From the NCBI RefSeq assembly GCF_036711975.1, contig NC_091972.1, forward strand, positions 5,709,001-5,773,000: 64,000 nt of DNA, written 5' to 3'. Each line of letters opens with the position of its first letter. The first letter of the stretch is position 1. Made by a program: the position numbers and the translations under genes. This document shows positions 43,640-56,800 of the stretch, piece by piece. Under the pieces are notes generated by a model. That model saw only the letters and a program-made list of their open reading frames with translations. It was not told the origin of the DNA and ran no database searches. This DNA comes from Onthophagus taurus (lineage: Eukaryota; Arthropoda; Insecta; Coleoptera; Scarabaeidae).

Positions 43640-45294
43640 GATTCCTACAATGACGGTAAAATTGCATGAAAGTACTGACCGAATACTCATTGGGCGTGGG
43701 GTAAGACAAGGCAATATTATGTTGAACCCAAATTGTTCATCACAGTCCTGGAGAGTGTATTTAAACAACTGGATTGGACCCAAAAAGGTATAAACATTGA
43801 TGGCAATACCTAAGTAATTTGCGCTACGCGGACGATATAGTCCTTATTTCGGATAGTCTTGGAGAGATGAAACTGATGCTGAACGTATACAGGAGGCGTG
43901 TGCAAGAGTCGGGCTAAATATCAACAAAATTTAGGACAAATCTTGTTCCAAGCTCTAACATCAATATTGGTGATAATGAATACTTCTATCTTGAATACTT
44001 TCGATGGTATGTCATTAATCCCTGATGCCTTTCCATGTTTTGACGCAGTGATTGCGTTTTGAACCTCACTAATTGATATAGGTTCCATGACACTATCCTT
44101 TCTTTGGCGTGACGGACTGCTGTCTATTTCAAAATCAGTTTCTATGCTTAACAGGTTTTGGAAATACTTTTTCTAAATGTCATTCATTTCACTATCACAT
44201 ATTATTTTTCCTGTTCCATCTCAGCATAGAGCTACGTGCGATTTGTGCCTTTGTCTTAACTGTCTAACAAATTTATACACATTCCTGGTGTTATTAGCTT
44301 TAAGTGTACATATATTTCGGAAAAGTTTATATTTCACTACCGACCATTCTCCTTTACGTAATACTCTTCGAAAATATTTAACGATTTCTTTAATGCTTGA
44401 AAAACAACTTTGAATGTCCTAAATTGAGTATCAGTCTAATATTAATGACTAAATTCAGTTTTTGTGCTTCATTAATTCTTGTTGTTTGATTCTTTTCTAA
44501 TCATATTGCACTTGCATCAAATCCAAGATTCCAAGATCCATGAGATTGTTGATTTCCAATTGAAAATTAAGTAGTTCGTTTAAGATCTTATTATTCTTCT
44601 TCTTTTATTCAGGTTGTAACCTGTTTTTTACGCATCATTCATGGTGTTTCATTAGAGCTGGAAATCCAACTTCCTGGTCTCCCGGGATCTCTTAGCTAAT
44701 CTTTGGTCTCTTGCTGTCTTAATCAGCCAGGTTTCTTCCATTCTTTGGAAGTATTCATTAATTTTTTTTATTTTTCCCCTAGCAAATCTCATGAGATCTC
44801 CGAGTCCACAAAATTCTTTTACAATTTTGTTCCTTACTCTATCTCTTCTTGTCTTTTCCACTATTGTTCTTAAAGTACTCATCTCTGTTGGTTCGCATCG
44901 CAGCCATATATCTTGGCCATGAGGTTCATGTATCGAGAGATAATAATCAAACAAGCGAACTAAACAGAAGGATGATACTCGCATGGGCTGCCTACAGGAA
45001 ACTTAGAGACATCTTCATGAGCGATATTCCTGTATATTTGAAAAGAAAGGTTTTCAATCAATGCGTGCTTCCTTTGGTTATGACATACGGTTTCGCAACT
45101 TTAACATTAACGGTGGCCATTACCAGGAGGCTCAAAGTAACGCAGAGAAAGATGGAGAGGTCGATGCTGGGTGTAACCCTAAGGGACCACATACGAAATG
45201 AAGACCTACGAAGAACTGGCGTAAATGATGCGGTCAACATTGTGGCAAAGCTCAAGTGGAACTGGGCGTATCATCGTCGCAAGAATGTAGAATG
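43640..45294 (+). mobile_element. Second RTE LINE fragment inside the hAT-like element
   Basis: Two separated parts. About 43640-43950 has IGRGVRQG and a decayed FADD-box region; 44900-45294 has IYLGHEVHVSRDN, ILAWAAYRKLRDIF, VFNQCVLPLVMTYG and RKMERSMLGVTLRDHIRNED. They belong to the same clade as the host LINE but are a different copy, and the right part is closer to the consensus. The middle is replaced by minus-strand LINE sequence at about 43980-44900. Confidence 0.75.
43980..44900 (-). mobile_element. Minus-strand LINE fragments inside the hAT-like element
   Basis: Read on the minus strand, 43980-44420 gives decayed pieces such as LKKYFRRVLRKGEWSVVKYK and a KHGKASGINDIPSKVFK block like the region before a reverse transcriptase. 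About 44652-44900 gives EKTRRDRVRNK and FQRMEETWLIK, like the C-terminal end of another LINE. They are short and broken; the clade is not assigned. Confidence 0.55.
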
Positions 45295-46390
45295 AGCAGT
45301 GGTTACCTACCTGATAATAATACGTCTTCGATCGTTGACAATTCCTCGTCTTCAACGCTCATTTCATCATGTTCCTCTACATTTTTGTCCGAATCTGTTA
45401 TATTTTTACTTGTATCACTTTTATATGTACTGTTTGGGTATTTACCCTGAGCCGGGGTAAGTATCCAGATAAATACCCATTTTATAAATACCTACCCGCC
45501 GGGTATTTACCCAGCGCCTATCACTGCTCAAAACTAATTTACAACATCTACAGAAAAGCGACTATGGTGGTTCATCTACATGATTGGAGTGAACATATCC
45601 CAATTGGTAAAGAGGTAAGGCAAGGTGACACGATGTCTCCTAAGTCATTTATTACAGTCCTGGAATATGCATTCATAAAGCTGGACTGAGAGAATCAAGA
45701 TATAAACATGGACGGTCGAAAACTGACGGGAAAAATTGTGTTGAGCGTTGATGATGCTGCGTGAGCTGAAGGAAGTATGTGCATGGGTTGGTCTGGAAAT
45801 CAATATCTCTAAAATAAAATTTATGACCAATCTTGTTCCCAGTTCGTACACCTATCTTGGCGATAAATTAAAATTACACGAGACAAGCAGACCTGCGAAC
45901 TAAGGAGGAAAATAATCCTCTCATGGGCAGCATATGATAAACTCAGATATGTGTTTAAGAGCAACCTACCAATGTCTAAAAAGAAAAATGTTCGATCATT
46001 ACATGACCCATGGGGCAGAAACACTGACTTTAACCATAACATCTGCCGACAGGCTTTGAATAACACAGCGTATAATGGGAAGCTCACTAAGAAATCACGT
46101 TACAAATGAGGATTTGCGCCGAAGAACTCACGTTACAGTCGTCATTTTTCGCATTGTCAGACTCAAAAGGAACTGGGCTGGACATGTAGCCCGAAGGAGA
46201 GATGGAAGGTGGACGAAAAGGATGTTGGAATGGAGACCTCGAGCTGCCAAACGGAGTAGAGTCCACCAACTCGATAGACATCAAGAGATTGCTAATAACT
46301 GGTTCCAGGCAGCACAGGACATAAGGAAATGGGTGGAAATAGGGGAAGTCTATGTCCAGCAGTGGACGCAGAGAGCTGAGTGATGACGAT

Positions 46391-49234
46391 AATGATATTG
46401 CCGACCATATAGCTATCGTACAACCGGCTCTAAATAATGAAAAGCTTATTGTTGGAATTTTATGTTTACTAGAGAAATCTGTCTTGGTTAATGTGTTATT
46501 ATAAGATGTTCTAGTTTAGATATAAAAAGGATACAAGAGATAGTTAAAGCAAAATTAGTTTTACTCAGGTGATTCTACAGTTTCATTTACCGTTACACTA
46601 AATGTGTAATGAAATCAACAAAATGTATAATAATAATAAATTGTAGGCGTAAACAAGATACATTTATTATAAACAAGATACATTTTATTTTCCCGGAAGA
46701 ACTAATAATGCGACAACAAAACTAAAAAGCACCACTCAATGATTCTAAGAAGATGAGAACCCCAACGAAGAGAGATATTAAAAACTAAAATGATACGAAA
46801 TTATTTGAAATTTCAATTTCCATTCATATTGATTTCAATTCAGGAAGCGAACCGTGGCTACAAAAGAATTGTAAAATGACATAACATCCGAAGTAATGAT
46901 TCCCTCGGCAGCTTCTCTCGTCTGTATATCTACAAATTTATCTCGATCAAACGTCCCTCCTTTACTTCCGCCTTCGAAGCGTCCCGGATGCGCTGGGTCT
47001 TCTCACCTGGTTGAAACGACATGACGTCGAGGCTCTCACCGATCCTCGTTCGTCGAGTTGGGAATGCCGTGGAAGAAGAAAGTGTGTCAGTATGTTGGTG
47101 TGTTCGGCGTGTATCTTCGACGACGCCGCTTCGAATAGAGGCAGTTTGCGTCCGCGAGCTGATCGAAACTGATCGTGGTTACACCGAGTACAGAATTGTA
47201 ATAAAAAGAACGTTTCAGTGAATATAATCAAGTATCGATAAACTTTCATGAAGTAGTTTTATTTTTGTTTCATCAACATCGCCAATCTTTTCACAATTTT
47301 GGATGTTTTTATAGAAATTTGGACACCCATTGAGGTAAGAAATTAATTTTGGGAAAAACTTTCTTTCATGACTAATATATGAGGTTGCGTTATGTCTATT
47401 TTAAAATATTTAGGTATCATAGTATCATTTTAGATGTGTTGTGAATTAAAGAACTTTCTATTGACAAATTTATTGATAAATACATTTAGGTAATATAAAG
47501 TAGTCTCAATAAATTAAAACTTTCACAGTTGTTTTCTTTTCCGTAACAATGGAAGCTCAGAAATATAAAGCTTGAATCATTAAAAAGTTGCTGACTCTTT
47601 CTCGACTTTCCCAGTTAGATGTCATCGAAAACTTTCATCGAGAAATTGAGAAAATCCACCGGTTTAATGTTTGATGGAGGCCGAAATCGACACGTACACA
47701 GTTACATTGCAGTTCAATTGCGAGTTTCCGTGTAGTTTAGTTTCTAGAATTGAAACAACCGTAGACGATTGAAAATTTATCCTTCTAACATAAGAACACC
47801 GTTCGTTTGGATTAAACGAAGAGTCTCGAGTAGTCGAGGGGAGCTTTTGTTAATTGGTTTGTCGGTGCTCGTCGGCCCATAACCGTTCCGATTTTTCGTA
47901 CCCAACTCGGTAAACGTAGCGGTTCCTTCTTTGTCGTCGTCTACCGTAGAACGCCTAACTAACATTTAGGTCATCGCAATGAGAGGAGCCATCGCTCGAA
48001 GATTTGTGGTTATACTGTTTTTGCGTGCTGCGTGCAGATAAATAACAATTACTGCTAGGTACTACGATTGTGGCAAGATGTACAAGGTTGAAAATATAAT
48101 GATGACAAAGACGTAATATTTGAACGCAATTTTTATGCAATTATTCTTAAACCCACTTTACTCAAATATTCACGCAACAAAAACATTTTCTTTGTGCGTT
48201 AAAACATGGAATATATTAGCTTCATAAAACGTTATGTAAAAAATGTATGATGATTCATTTTTAAATTAGTTGCAATAAAACAGAGATTTTTTGTTGAAAA
48301 GTATGTTCTTAAGAATCATTGTATAGGTGGTACTTAGAACGTATTTTCTAGTTAATTTGCATAAAATATAGCACGATGCCAAAATAAAGTGAGACGAGAA
48401 AGTTGATGTAACACTTTTAATGTGCAAAGTGTGCCAAGAATTATCTAACGAAAAGAGTAGGCGATCAAGCGTAACGTGATAAAAAGGATACCTGCGACGA
48501 ATTCTTCAACAAGACAACGATGTCATCCGTTAATAATACCATACAATTAATCGAGGTTTGTTGTCGCAACAATGTCTATATAAAGAACTAAAAGAGAGGA
48601 TAGAAATATGGTATAGTAGAAGAATATGTGAAACGTTGAGTTCTTAAACTTAAATAAGTTGCGCTAACAATCGCTTCATTTCCATCTTTTCTCGGTTCCG
48701 ATATGTTCTATAGAGATATTATGGTATAAAACTCTTTGTTGAGATCTATTAAAGTCTATTAACCCGTCATTGCTCGCTAGGTCAAGCATAACATACGAAA
48801 ACAAGTATAGTTTATTTTTTTTCTATAATACCTGTCAAATTGTTGTAAAGTTGGTAAAATTAACAGGGGGTTTTGTTTTATCATGTTTTGAAATAGATAT
48901 GTCACACTGACGTTTGAGCTTTCGTTATTCAAAAAGAAAAGGTGCATAAAAAGTGTTGTGGGGTGTTTATTTGTCATTTATTTACCTAGAAAAGGTATTT
49001 TGTTCTATTTAATTACTTTGTAGCACGTTTTTACAATAAATATGTACTTCGTTAAAATCGTATTTATCTAAAAATGTATTAGTATTTTAACCTCAACTAT
49101 TTAGTTACTGATAATTTTAATAAAAATCAGGAAAACAACATAAATTTTATAAGGGTTCTAGATAATACCAACAGAAACCCTAAACAATTTACATTGACAA
49201 GTATTATAGAAAAAAAACGAACTATAGCTTTGAC
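46391..49234. other. Long stretch without a recognised gene
   Basis: Apart from a possible non-coding first exon near 47.1-47.3 kb I see no coding sequence. A short motif around 48710-48765 (GAGATATTATGGTATAAA...GTTGAGATCTATTAAAG) recurs in decayed form at 50070-50115, flanking a LINE fragment. Confidence 0.5.
47087..47334 (+). promoter_or_regulatory. Possible 5' non-coding exon of the thyroglobulin-repeat gene
   Basis: Coding exon 1 of the downstream gene begins 10 bases after a good acceptor at 50829-50830, so an upstream non-coding exon must exist. A locally G+C-rich stretch at 46970-47170 with an arthropod-type initiator TCAGT near 47087, and a strong donor GAG|GTAAGA at 47335, is the best candidate I can see. 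This is an inference; other donors exist. Confidence 0.25.
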
Positions 49235-50030
49235 CAATGACGGGTTAAAGGGGCTGGAGGGAAACGTCGAGGGGACAAACATAATGAAGTTCTGCAAAGG
49301 GGGGAGAAAATATTCCCTCTATCTTCTCGAATGGATGTGGCAGGGAAGAGAGATAGAGGAGGTGAAAGAGTACTTGTATTTGGGATAGGTTCTCGGAGGG
49401 TAATAAAATAAGGTTGGGTCGCACATGAGAGTGATGGCAAAAAGAGCGAGCAGGGTAATGGGCCAGGTTTAGGGATGGGGGAAAGCTTTTGGGAGAGATG
49501 TGGGAGAAAGAAAGGTTATGTTTGAGGGCTTGGTGAGGAGAGCAATGATGTGCGGTGCGAAGATGTGGGGATGGAAAGGAAAAGAATTGTTGGAGGATGT
49601 ACAAACAAGGTATTGGGGATGGGTACTAGGGTTGACGAGGGAGATTCCAGGGTATATAGTGAAGGAAGAGGTTAAGGTGGATGGAATAAGGGTAGAAGCT
49701 GGGGAAGAGGAGTGAAGTACAAAGAAAGGATCGAAAGAAGAACGCATTGCAGGATATTGAGGGAGTGCTGGAGGGAAATTAAGGAGATAGGGAAGGATAT
49801 TACAGGAGAGAGGTGAAATGTGAAGAGAACTAAGAGATAGGGACAGAGACATATAGAAGCAGGAGAGGACACAGATACGTGAAGGAAGATACAATGAAAA
49901 GAATCGGAAGATAATGACAGAAGAACTGCCAAAGTATCTATTGATGGAAGAGGACGAGGAAGGAAAAAGATTGGTGGCCAGATTCCGCTGTGGAAACGAG
50001 GAAATAAGTGTTGGTCGCGAGGGATGCAGC
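49235..50030 (+). mobile_element. LINE fragment related to the one at 39 kb
   Basis: Broken plus-strand pieces read EVKEYLYLG, MVRRAMMCGAKMWGWKGKE-like, YWGWVLGLTREIPGYIVKEE and VDGIRVEAGEE, then a KYKERIERRTHCRILRECW piece. This is the same post-RT region as the minus-strand fragment at 38985-39530. It has several stops and frame changes. Confidence 0.78.
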
Positions 50031-50229
50031 GAGTTAAAGAAGGAGGCGATAGATTATAAGCACAGATGTCGAGATATTATGATATAAATCTCTTAGTTGA
50101 GATCCATTAAAGCCAAAAGAACCTATTAGTTGAGGTAGGTAAGTTGTAAAGGTGTCATACAGCGAAATGTTGCATAGTTGTGTATCAAAACATGAACAAA
50201 GATATACAATGAGCCTCCCTATTTGTCGA

Positions 50230-50500
50230 TTTTTCGTCGTTTTGGACGGGAAGCGTAACATGTTCAACCTTTGCAGCTTGCAGAATTCTGTCAGTGGGAG
50301 TTCTTTGTATATTTAGTAAATTTCGTGTTGTACTTTACAAGTATTTAGTTCTCTTTTGTTGTGCCTAGAATTCTTTTCAATATCTTTCTCTCAAAGATGA
50401 TCAACTTATTTTTGAGTGTTTCGTTAAAAATCCATGATCCATTGTCGCATGTCAATATTGGCATTGATATTGGAATTACATTTTAAAAATCTGTTGGTAG
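50230..50500 (-). mobile_element. Short LINE C-terminal remnant
   Basis: The minus strand reads ILTCDNGSWIFNETLKNKL and FERKILKRILGTTKEN, matching the conserved stretch after the reverse transcriptase of several LINE clades (usually ...YGCESWTL...ERKILRKI.G). Downstream it decays quickly. The clade is not assigned. Confidence 0.6.
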
Positions 50501-50840
50501 GATATGCTCCGAAATCTTTCTAAATATTATTTCCAATGATAGCAGCGTTATCAATACACAAGATATAATTAACGATTCGTTGGTTTGTAAATTATGACAC
50601 TTTGGCTTTTTTTTTCTAAAACCTTCGATTGTATATGAATTATTTTGCATAGTTAAAATTTGAATTGTAAATTCAATGAGCATTTGAAAATGATAAAAGT
50701 TGATAAACACCAAACGAATATTTTGCAAGTCTAAATTAAAACTAACATACATACATAACCAAAATTGAATAACATATTACGATCCTCTTTTATGACAAAT
50801 TTTTTTTAACTGTGTGCTTATTTAATGCAGGTACAAGAAA

Positions 50841-53800
50841 ATGCTTCTACGGTTGACATTTCTTGGATTGTTGGTAATTACATCAATTACAACAGAAAAA
50901 GGTAAGTTCCCCGCAACCAAATCGAATTACCATTTATTGCAATGATTTTCTCATGCATTTACTAAGAAAAGATGTATAATCGTTTTTCACAAAAGGTAAT
51001 CATTAAATTGTAAGACCAGTTAAGTAATTGCATACTCAACAAGTGTACTTAGAAAGTGTAACAAACTGCACGTGATTTCAAAATACCTAACGCCAATTAA
51101 GTGAAGCACCCGGCGTGAAAAAAAAAATTTGGTCAACGTCCTCTTTATTAAAATTTCATAACAACTTTTTTTTTATTAATAGTTCTAGACGATTTGGAAA
51201 ATCAATGTCCTGAGATAAAAGAATGCCCGTTTAATGCGGATCCGTGCATTGATGATCACGATTGCAACCCAACAAGTTCTTGTTGCGATAGTCCTTGTGG
51301 AAAAATTTGCACCAAACAGCTTTATACAGGTTGGTAATTCAAAATTTATGTATCGAAACGTATCAATTATGAGTCACGTCCTATATAGATTAGAACCGTA
51401 AAAAAATATATTCAACGACCTTCAATGCGAATTCCTAACGTGTTACGGTCGTATAACAAAAAAACAAAACATTTTACGCTTGAACAGAATTCAAGGCTGT
51501 TTTTTAAACAAATTTCTTTAATCAGGATGTCAAACATTGAGACGAGCGGAAGCGAGACGAGCGAAAGCTTTAGGCGTCGACGAAAAGAAGGTCAGAATGC
51601 CTAAATGCGCTAAAGATGGTGCTTTTGAACCGGTTCAATGCAATAACGAAATCGTTAGTTCTTGTTGGTGTGTTGATGAAGCCGGATTTGAACTACCAGG
51701 AACTAGAGCTCCCGCTGCGGCTTTAGTTAATTGCACTGGTAATAAAACAAATTTGTTTTAAAATGTATCTTAAATTATTTTTTTAGCACCTAAATTATGT
51801 GCGGCTCATACGTGCAGAATGTTTTGTCCACACGGTTTTGCTTTAACAGATGAAGGTTGTCCGTTATGTAGATGTCGAGATCCTTGTGAAGATATAAAAT
51901 GTCCGGATTCGTTGGCTTGTCATTTAGAAGATTTAACATGTGCGGATCCACCATGTCCACCGATACCGACGTGTAAGTGATTTTCTTTCCAAGAATCGAA
52001 AGCCAGCGAAACTTTGTATTGAAGTGGCCACTTTCACTTTGAGTCGTTAGATTCCAAATAATTCACGCGATTCTCCGTCAAATACCACGGGAGTAGCCGT
52101 TCCCACGCAAAGGTCACGGCTTCGGGAGATGTTCTTCTCTTTGCGATTCATCTTGTGCAATCGGAATCTCCCTCGTTTCGGTGTTGCAATAGGTTAAGAA
52201 CGTGAAACGCCTATAATATCAACAATAGAGCTGTTGCAATCACGTATTTTCTAATTGATTCTTTCGCATTGGCATTCGATCTATGTACAAAAAAAAATGT
52301 GTCACGTCCCAAGGACATGAATTTTTTTGTCTTTGACGGTGCGTTTTTAATTTCTTTGCAGGTAAAAGAGGTCGTAGTTTAGAAAATATATGTCCCGTGG
52401 GCGATCCGTTAAGAATAAGCGAAACAGTTCGTCCATTTTTATGTGGAAATGATGCTAGTAAACCGAGTTGTCCTCCATTGTACCAATGTTTGGTTCAACC
52501 AGGTAAAGTGCACTTTCTAAATTCACTCTTTAAATGCTAATTTGTCACCACGCCTCTACCTTTTCGTACCTAATCAATAAATCAGCTTTGTCATGAATTT
52601 GCATCACAGATGCACCTTCTATAGTTGAATTCTTCAGCTAACTCACGAGTCACTCAAACGTGACAATCATTTCTACTTGACCTTTCAGGAAATGAATACG
52701 GCGTGTGCTGCCCGGCTTCTTTACAAATAAGAAAGACGGGCACGTGTCCGCTGAAGAACGAAGAAAGTTTAGATTGCGGTACGATGTGTACCCACGATTT
52801 AGAATGTCCTTCCATCCAGAAATGTTGCGATTCCGAACAATGCGGAACATCTTGCGTACATCCCAAAAACGCTACAGAATGTTTTCATCAAAAATCTGTA
52901 TCGGAATTATTAACGATTAATGAAAATTCTAAAGGATACGTTCCACAATGCACCGTTGATGGACAATTCGAACCAAAACAGTGTAGTAGAAATGGATTAG
53001 TTTGTTGGTGTGTTGATAGAATGGGACGAAAATTACGAGGATCAATGGGTCCAGCTGATATGGCTAATTGTTCTTTAACGGATGGTAAAAACTAATAATA
53101 GAATTCAGTTTTTTTAATTAATTATTGTTTTCAAAATACAGCTAGGAGTCAATCTTTAGGAAGAAGCATCAATAATAATGGTGTTCAATGTGAACGACAT
53201 GAATGTGCAGCAATTTGCGAATACGGTTTCAAATTAGATGAAGATGGTTGCCCAACTTGTAAATGTGACGATCCTTGTGATGGGTACACATGTCCTGAAG
53301 ATGAAGAATGCGTAACTGTTAAAGACTCAACTTGCGCCGATATATTTTGCCCTACTCTACCATTCTGTCGACCCAAAGCCATTTATACAAATCCATGTTT
53401 AGATGGAACACCATTAACTGACGAATCTAGCGGCGCACCAATCGCTTGTGCATTCGAAGAAGGTGATGGAACTCTTTGTCCTGGTACACATAATTGTACC
53501 GCGGTACCAGGATCAACCCAAGCAGTTTGTTGCCCGATTGTATCCCATGAAAATATTCAAGAAGATGTAGAAAGAGTCCAAACCAGTATGACTATCAAAT
53601 CACAACAATTTAATTAAAATTAATTAATTTTTATTTTAGTGTGTTATTATTTACATAGTTTTTCTGAAAGCATGGAAGGAACGAGGGATGGTATGACCAT
53701 TGCGATTCCTCCACCATCTTGTGACAAAAACGGCAATTTCTTGATGACTCAATGCCACGATGGGTACTGCTGGTGCGTTGATCAATTTGGTACCGAAATT

Positions 53801-56800
53801 CCTCGTACGAAAGGATTTGGAAACGCAACAAGGAATTGTGAAGAATTAAGACGAACTTCCGAATGCTTAGATTTAACTTGTCGAATGGGATGCGACTATG
53901 GGTTCATTTTAGAAGAAGACACAGGATGTCCTAGTTGCCAATGTCGAGATCCTTGCTCCAGCGTGAATTGCGGCGAAAACGAACAATGTCAATTAGTCGA
54001 AGTTAGCTGCAAAGACCATTATTGCGCACCAGTTCCAGCTTGTAACTAATAAATATCTTTTTTCTTTTTAAATTCAATTAATAAATTTTCCATCTTTCTA
54101 GGTCTCCCAAAAAAAGTGGGGCAATGCCCGTATATAGTTCCCGCGACGTCTTCTTCTTGCGAATTTGAGTGCAGTTCGGATTTAGCTTGCAACGGAACTA
54201 TGAGATGTTGTTCTAATGGTTGTGGCACTCAATGTACCGAACCGCTATTATTAACAGCTTGCCAACACGAAAAATTATTAGCCACACATCACGCGCACGA
54301 AGCTGCATTACCAGGAAACATGTTCTACATCCCAAGATGTAAAGAAGATGGAAGTTTCGAATCAAAACAATGTCACCCTCTAAAAAGACAATGTTGGTGC
54401 GTCGATTCACGAGGATTCGAAATCTCCCAAACACGAACAGACATGAAACAACCACTAAATTGCAACAAAACCGAAAATTCCCGGTGTCCGTTATACAAAT
54501 GCGCCGAAGATTGTAAACACGGTTTCGAAATTGATCAAAAAGGATGTCGTACTTGTAAATGTTCAGATCCTTGCACTAAAATTTCATGTAGAGAAGACGG
54601 GGAAATTTGTAGATTAGTTGACGTTGAATGTGTTGATGGACCATGTCCTCCAATAGCTATGTGTCTTCCGAAAAAAGAAAATCCATGTCAATATGGAGAA
54701 CCTTTAAAATTAGGAAGTAGCGATGAAACTATATCATGCGGACCTGATTTCGAAAGTTGCCCATCTTCACATAAATGTCAATTAAGTCCTTTTGGTGAAT
54801 ATGCAGTTTGTTGTCCAAAACCAAGTAAGTCAAATTAAGAATTATTATTTAATCTATTTGAATAAACTTAGATATGTGAGGATTTTTTTGTGGTCATTAT
54901 CATCGAAAGCAACGAAGCACTCGCTTTTAATAGGGAGCTAACACTAGTACTGCCACAAGAATTAACACTAGAATTACAACTAATTACAACATTCGGGTTT
55001 AGCTGTACGTCTTCTAGTATTAGTTCTGGTGACAGTGTTAGCGTTAGTTCAAGGGATAGTGCTAGTGTTAGTTTTAGCTTTACTTGTATTCAACAAAAGG
55101 TTGTTGCATACTTTTATTGAAATAAAACGAACTAACACTAGACCTAAAACTAGAAAGTGTCGGGTTTAGCCGTGCGTCTTCAGTTCTAGTATTACATTAG
55201 CACTGTTACTAGAACTAACACTACACCTAGACCTAGAATCATTCAGGTTTAGCCGTCTTGAGAGACGTGCGGCTAAACCCGAATGATTCCAGTTCTAGGT
55301 GTAGTATTAGTTCTACTTTTACACTAACACTGTTACTAGAACTAACACTATACCTAGAACTGGAATCATTCGGGCTTAGCCGTCTTGAGAGACGTGCGGC
55401 TAAACCCCACACTTTCTAGTTCAAGTGTTAGTTCTAAAGATAATGCAAGTATTAATTCTAGTATTAGTTCAATAACAGTTATAAAGATTAATGAAAATTG
55501 CTGAACTAAACTACAACTGAAAGCATGCAAACGTTAGTTAATCAAATTAATCAATTTTAACTTATTTTCTTCTAATTTCGTAGGAGAAGTTTGTTTTGAA
55601 CCAATGGATATGGGCCAATGCGACAACGAAGAACAAATTGAGAACATCACCAGATACTTTTTCAATCGAAAATCAAATAAATGCGACTCATTCTTATACA
55701 GTGGCTGTCAAGGAAATCAAAACAATTTTGAATCTTTAAAACTGTGTAACATAGTTTGTCCCATTCTTAGTCAATGCGAGCGATTACGTGAAAAAAATCA
55801 ACGTCAATCTGAACGATACAATAAACCAACTTTCACACCTCGATGTGAAAAATCAACTGGAAGATGGGAACCGGTTCAATGTTTAGATCATGTTGGTGTA
55901 TGCTGGTGTGTTAATCCTCAAGGTGAAGCACTAAAAGGGACCGTTACACGAGGTGGTCAACCCGAATGTAACTTTAGACAAGCTCGAAACAGGATGAGAG
56001 ATCGATCTGATGTTAGTCACGAAGCTGATATTGCTTTGGAAGAAATTATGATGCAATTGAATGAATTCGAAGATGATTTTGAAGAGGAAGATCAAACTGA
56101 AGATGATACTTTAGCATGGGAGTTACCTTTAAGATCAAGATGTGAAGCTTTGGGGGCGTCTTGCGATAGCAACGGACAATTTTTGTCTAATCAATGCGAT
56201 GGGGATATGTGTTGGTGTGTAGATGAAGCTGGAAATCAATTGCCAAATACTGTTGCGTTCAAAAAAGGAGACCAACTTTGTTGTAAGTTAAATTATTTAT
56301 AAGTAAATTAAATTCTATGTTTTAAATTTTTTAGTACCAACACCAATTGAAAGTGTCGATATTATTCTTGGATTTAGAGGTGAATTCGATGATATTACAG
56401 CCATACCTGTAATAAATCAAATAACAAAAATCGTTAAAAACTTAAGAGGAGCTCCAAGCGATGATGGATTTCTTACCGATATAAACAATGATGGATTGTA
56501 TATTAAATTTTCTTTGATAGGAACTAACAAAGTCGACGTAGCTTATCGATTAGAACAAATGGTTACTCAACAAAGATTACCAGGAGTTTCTGCAGATATA
56601 ACAAGATCAAGATTCGTACATAAACTTGGAAACATTGAACCTCTAATGGCAGAAAGAATTATTTCGTTAGAACATCGCGAAATCGTATCGCAATCACCAG
56701 TTTCCTTGATTGCTCATTACCACACTGCGTTGATTGTTATAGCAGCTGGATCTGCTTTTATAATATCCGTTCTAATCTTATTGGTTATTCTTTATAGAAA

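Larger units (their letters stand above)
43434..45526. mobile_element. hAT-like element inserted in the LINE, carrying LINE pieces
   Basis: The ends CAGTG...AAATACCC(G)GGGTATTTA and its inverse ...CACTG are bounded by the 8-base direct repeat CTCAAAAC (43426-43433 and 45527-45534), the hAT signature. The body holds a plus-strand RTE fragment in two parts, a minus-strand fragment of another LINE, and, near the right end on the minus strand, an acidic Ser/Glu/Asp-rich stretch like the linkers of hAT transposases. No complete transposase is present, so the copy is non-autonomous. Confidence 0.85.
42575..46390 (+). mobile_element. RTE-clade LINE, broken by a hAT-like insertion
   Basis: The LINE occupies 42575-43433 and 45535-46390. 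The first part encodes the linker before the reverse transcriptase (ILLEEIAFALRKPRNNRAPG) and the beginning of the reverse transcriptase (HYQPLEQAAFRTGFGTNEE, VDFQKALDSVGW). The second part continues with IYRKATMVVHL, VRQGDTMSPKSFI and the C-terminal RNWAGHVARRRDGRWTKRM and WFQAAQDIRKW motifs typical of RTE elements. Reading continues across the insertion from NRYSK to LIYNIYR. The frame is broken several times by stops and shifts, and the endonuclease end is missing, so the copy is dead. Confidence 0.88.

Noticed and set aside
48710-50115. Short related motifs flanking the 49-kb LINE fragment as its target duplication
   Set aside because: The two copies are diverged and lie hundreds of bases away from the fragment's visible ends, so they are not a target-site duplication.
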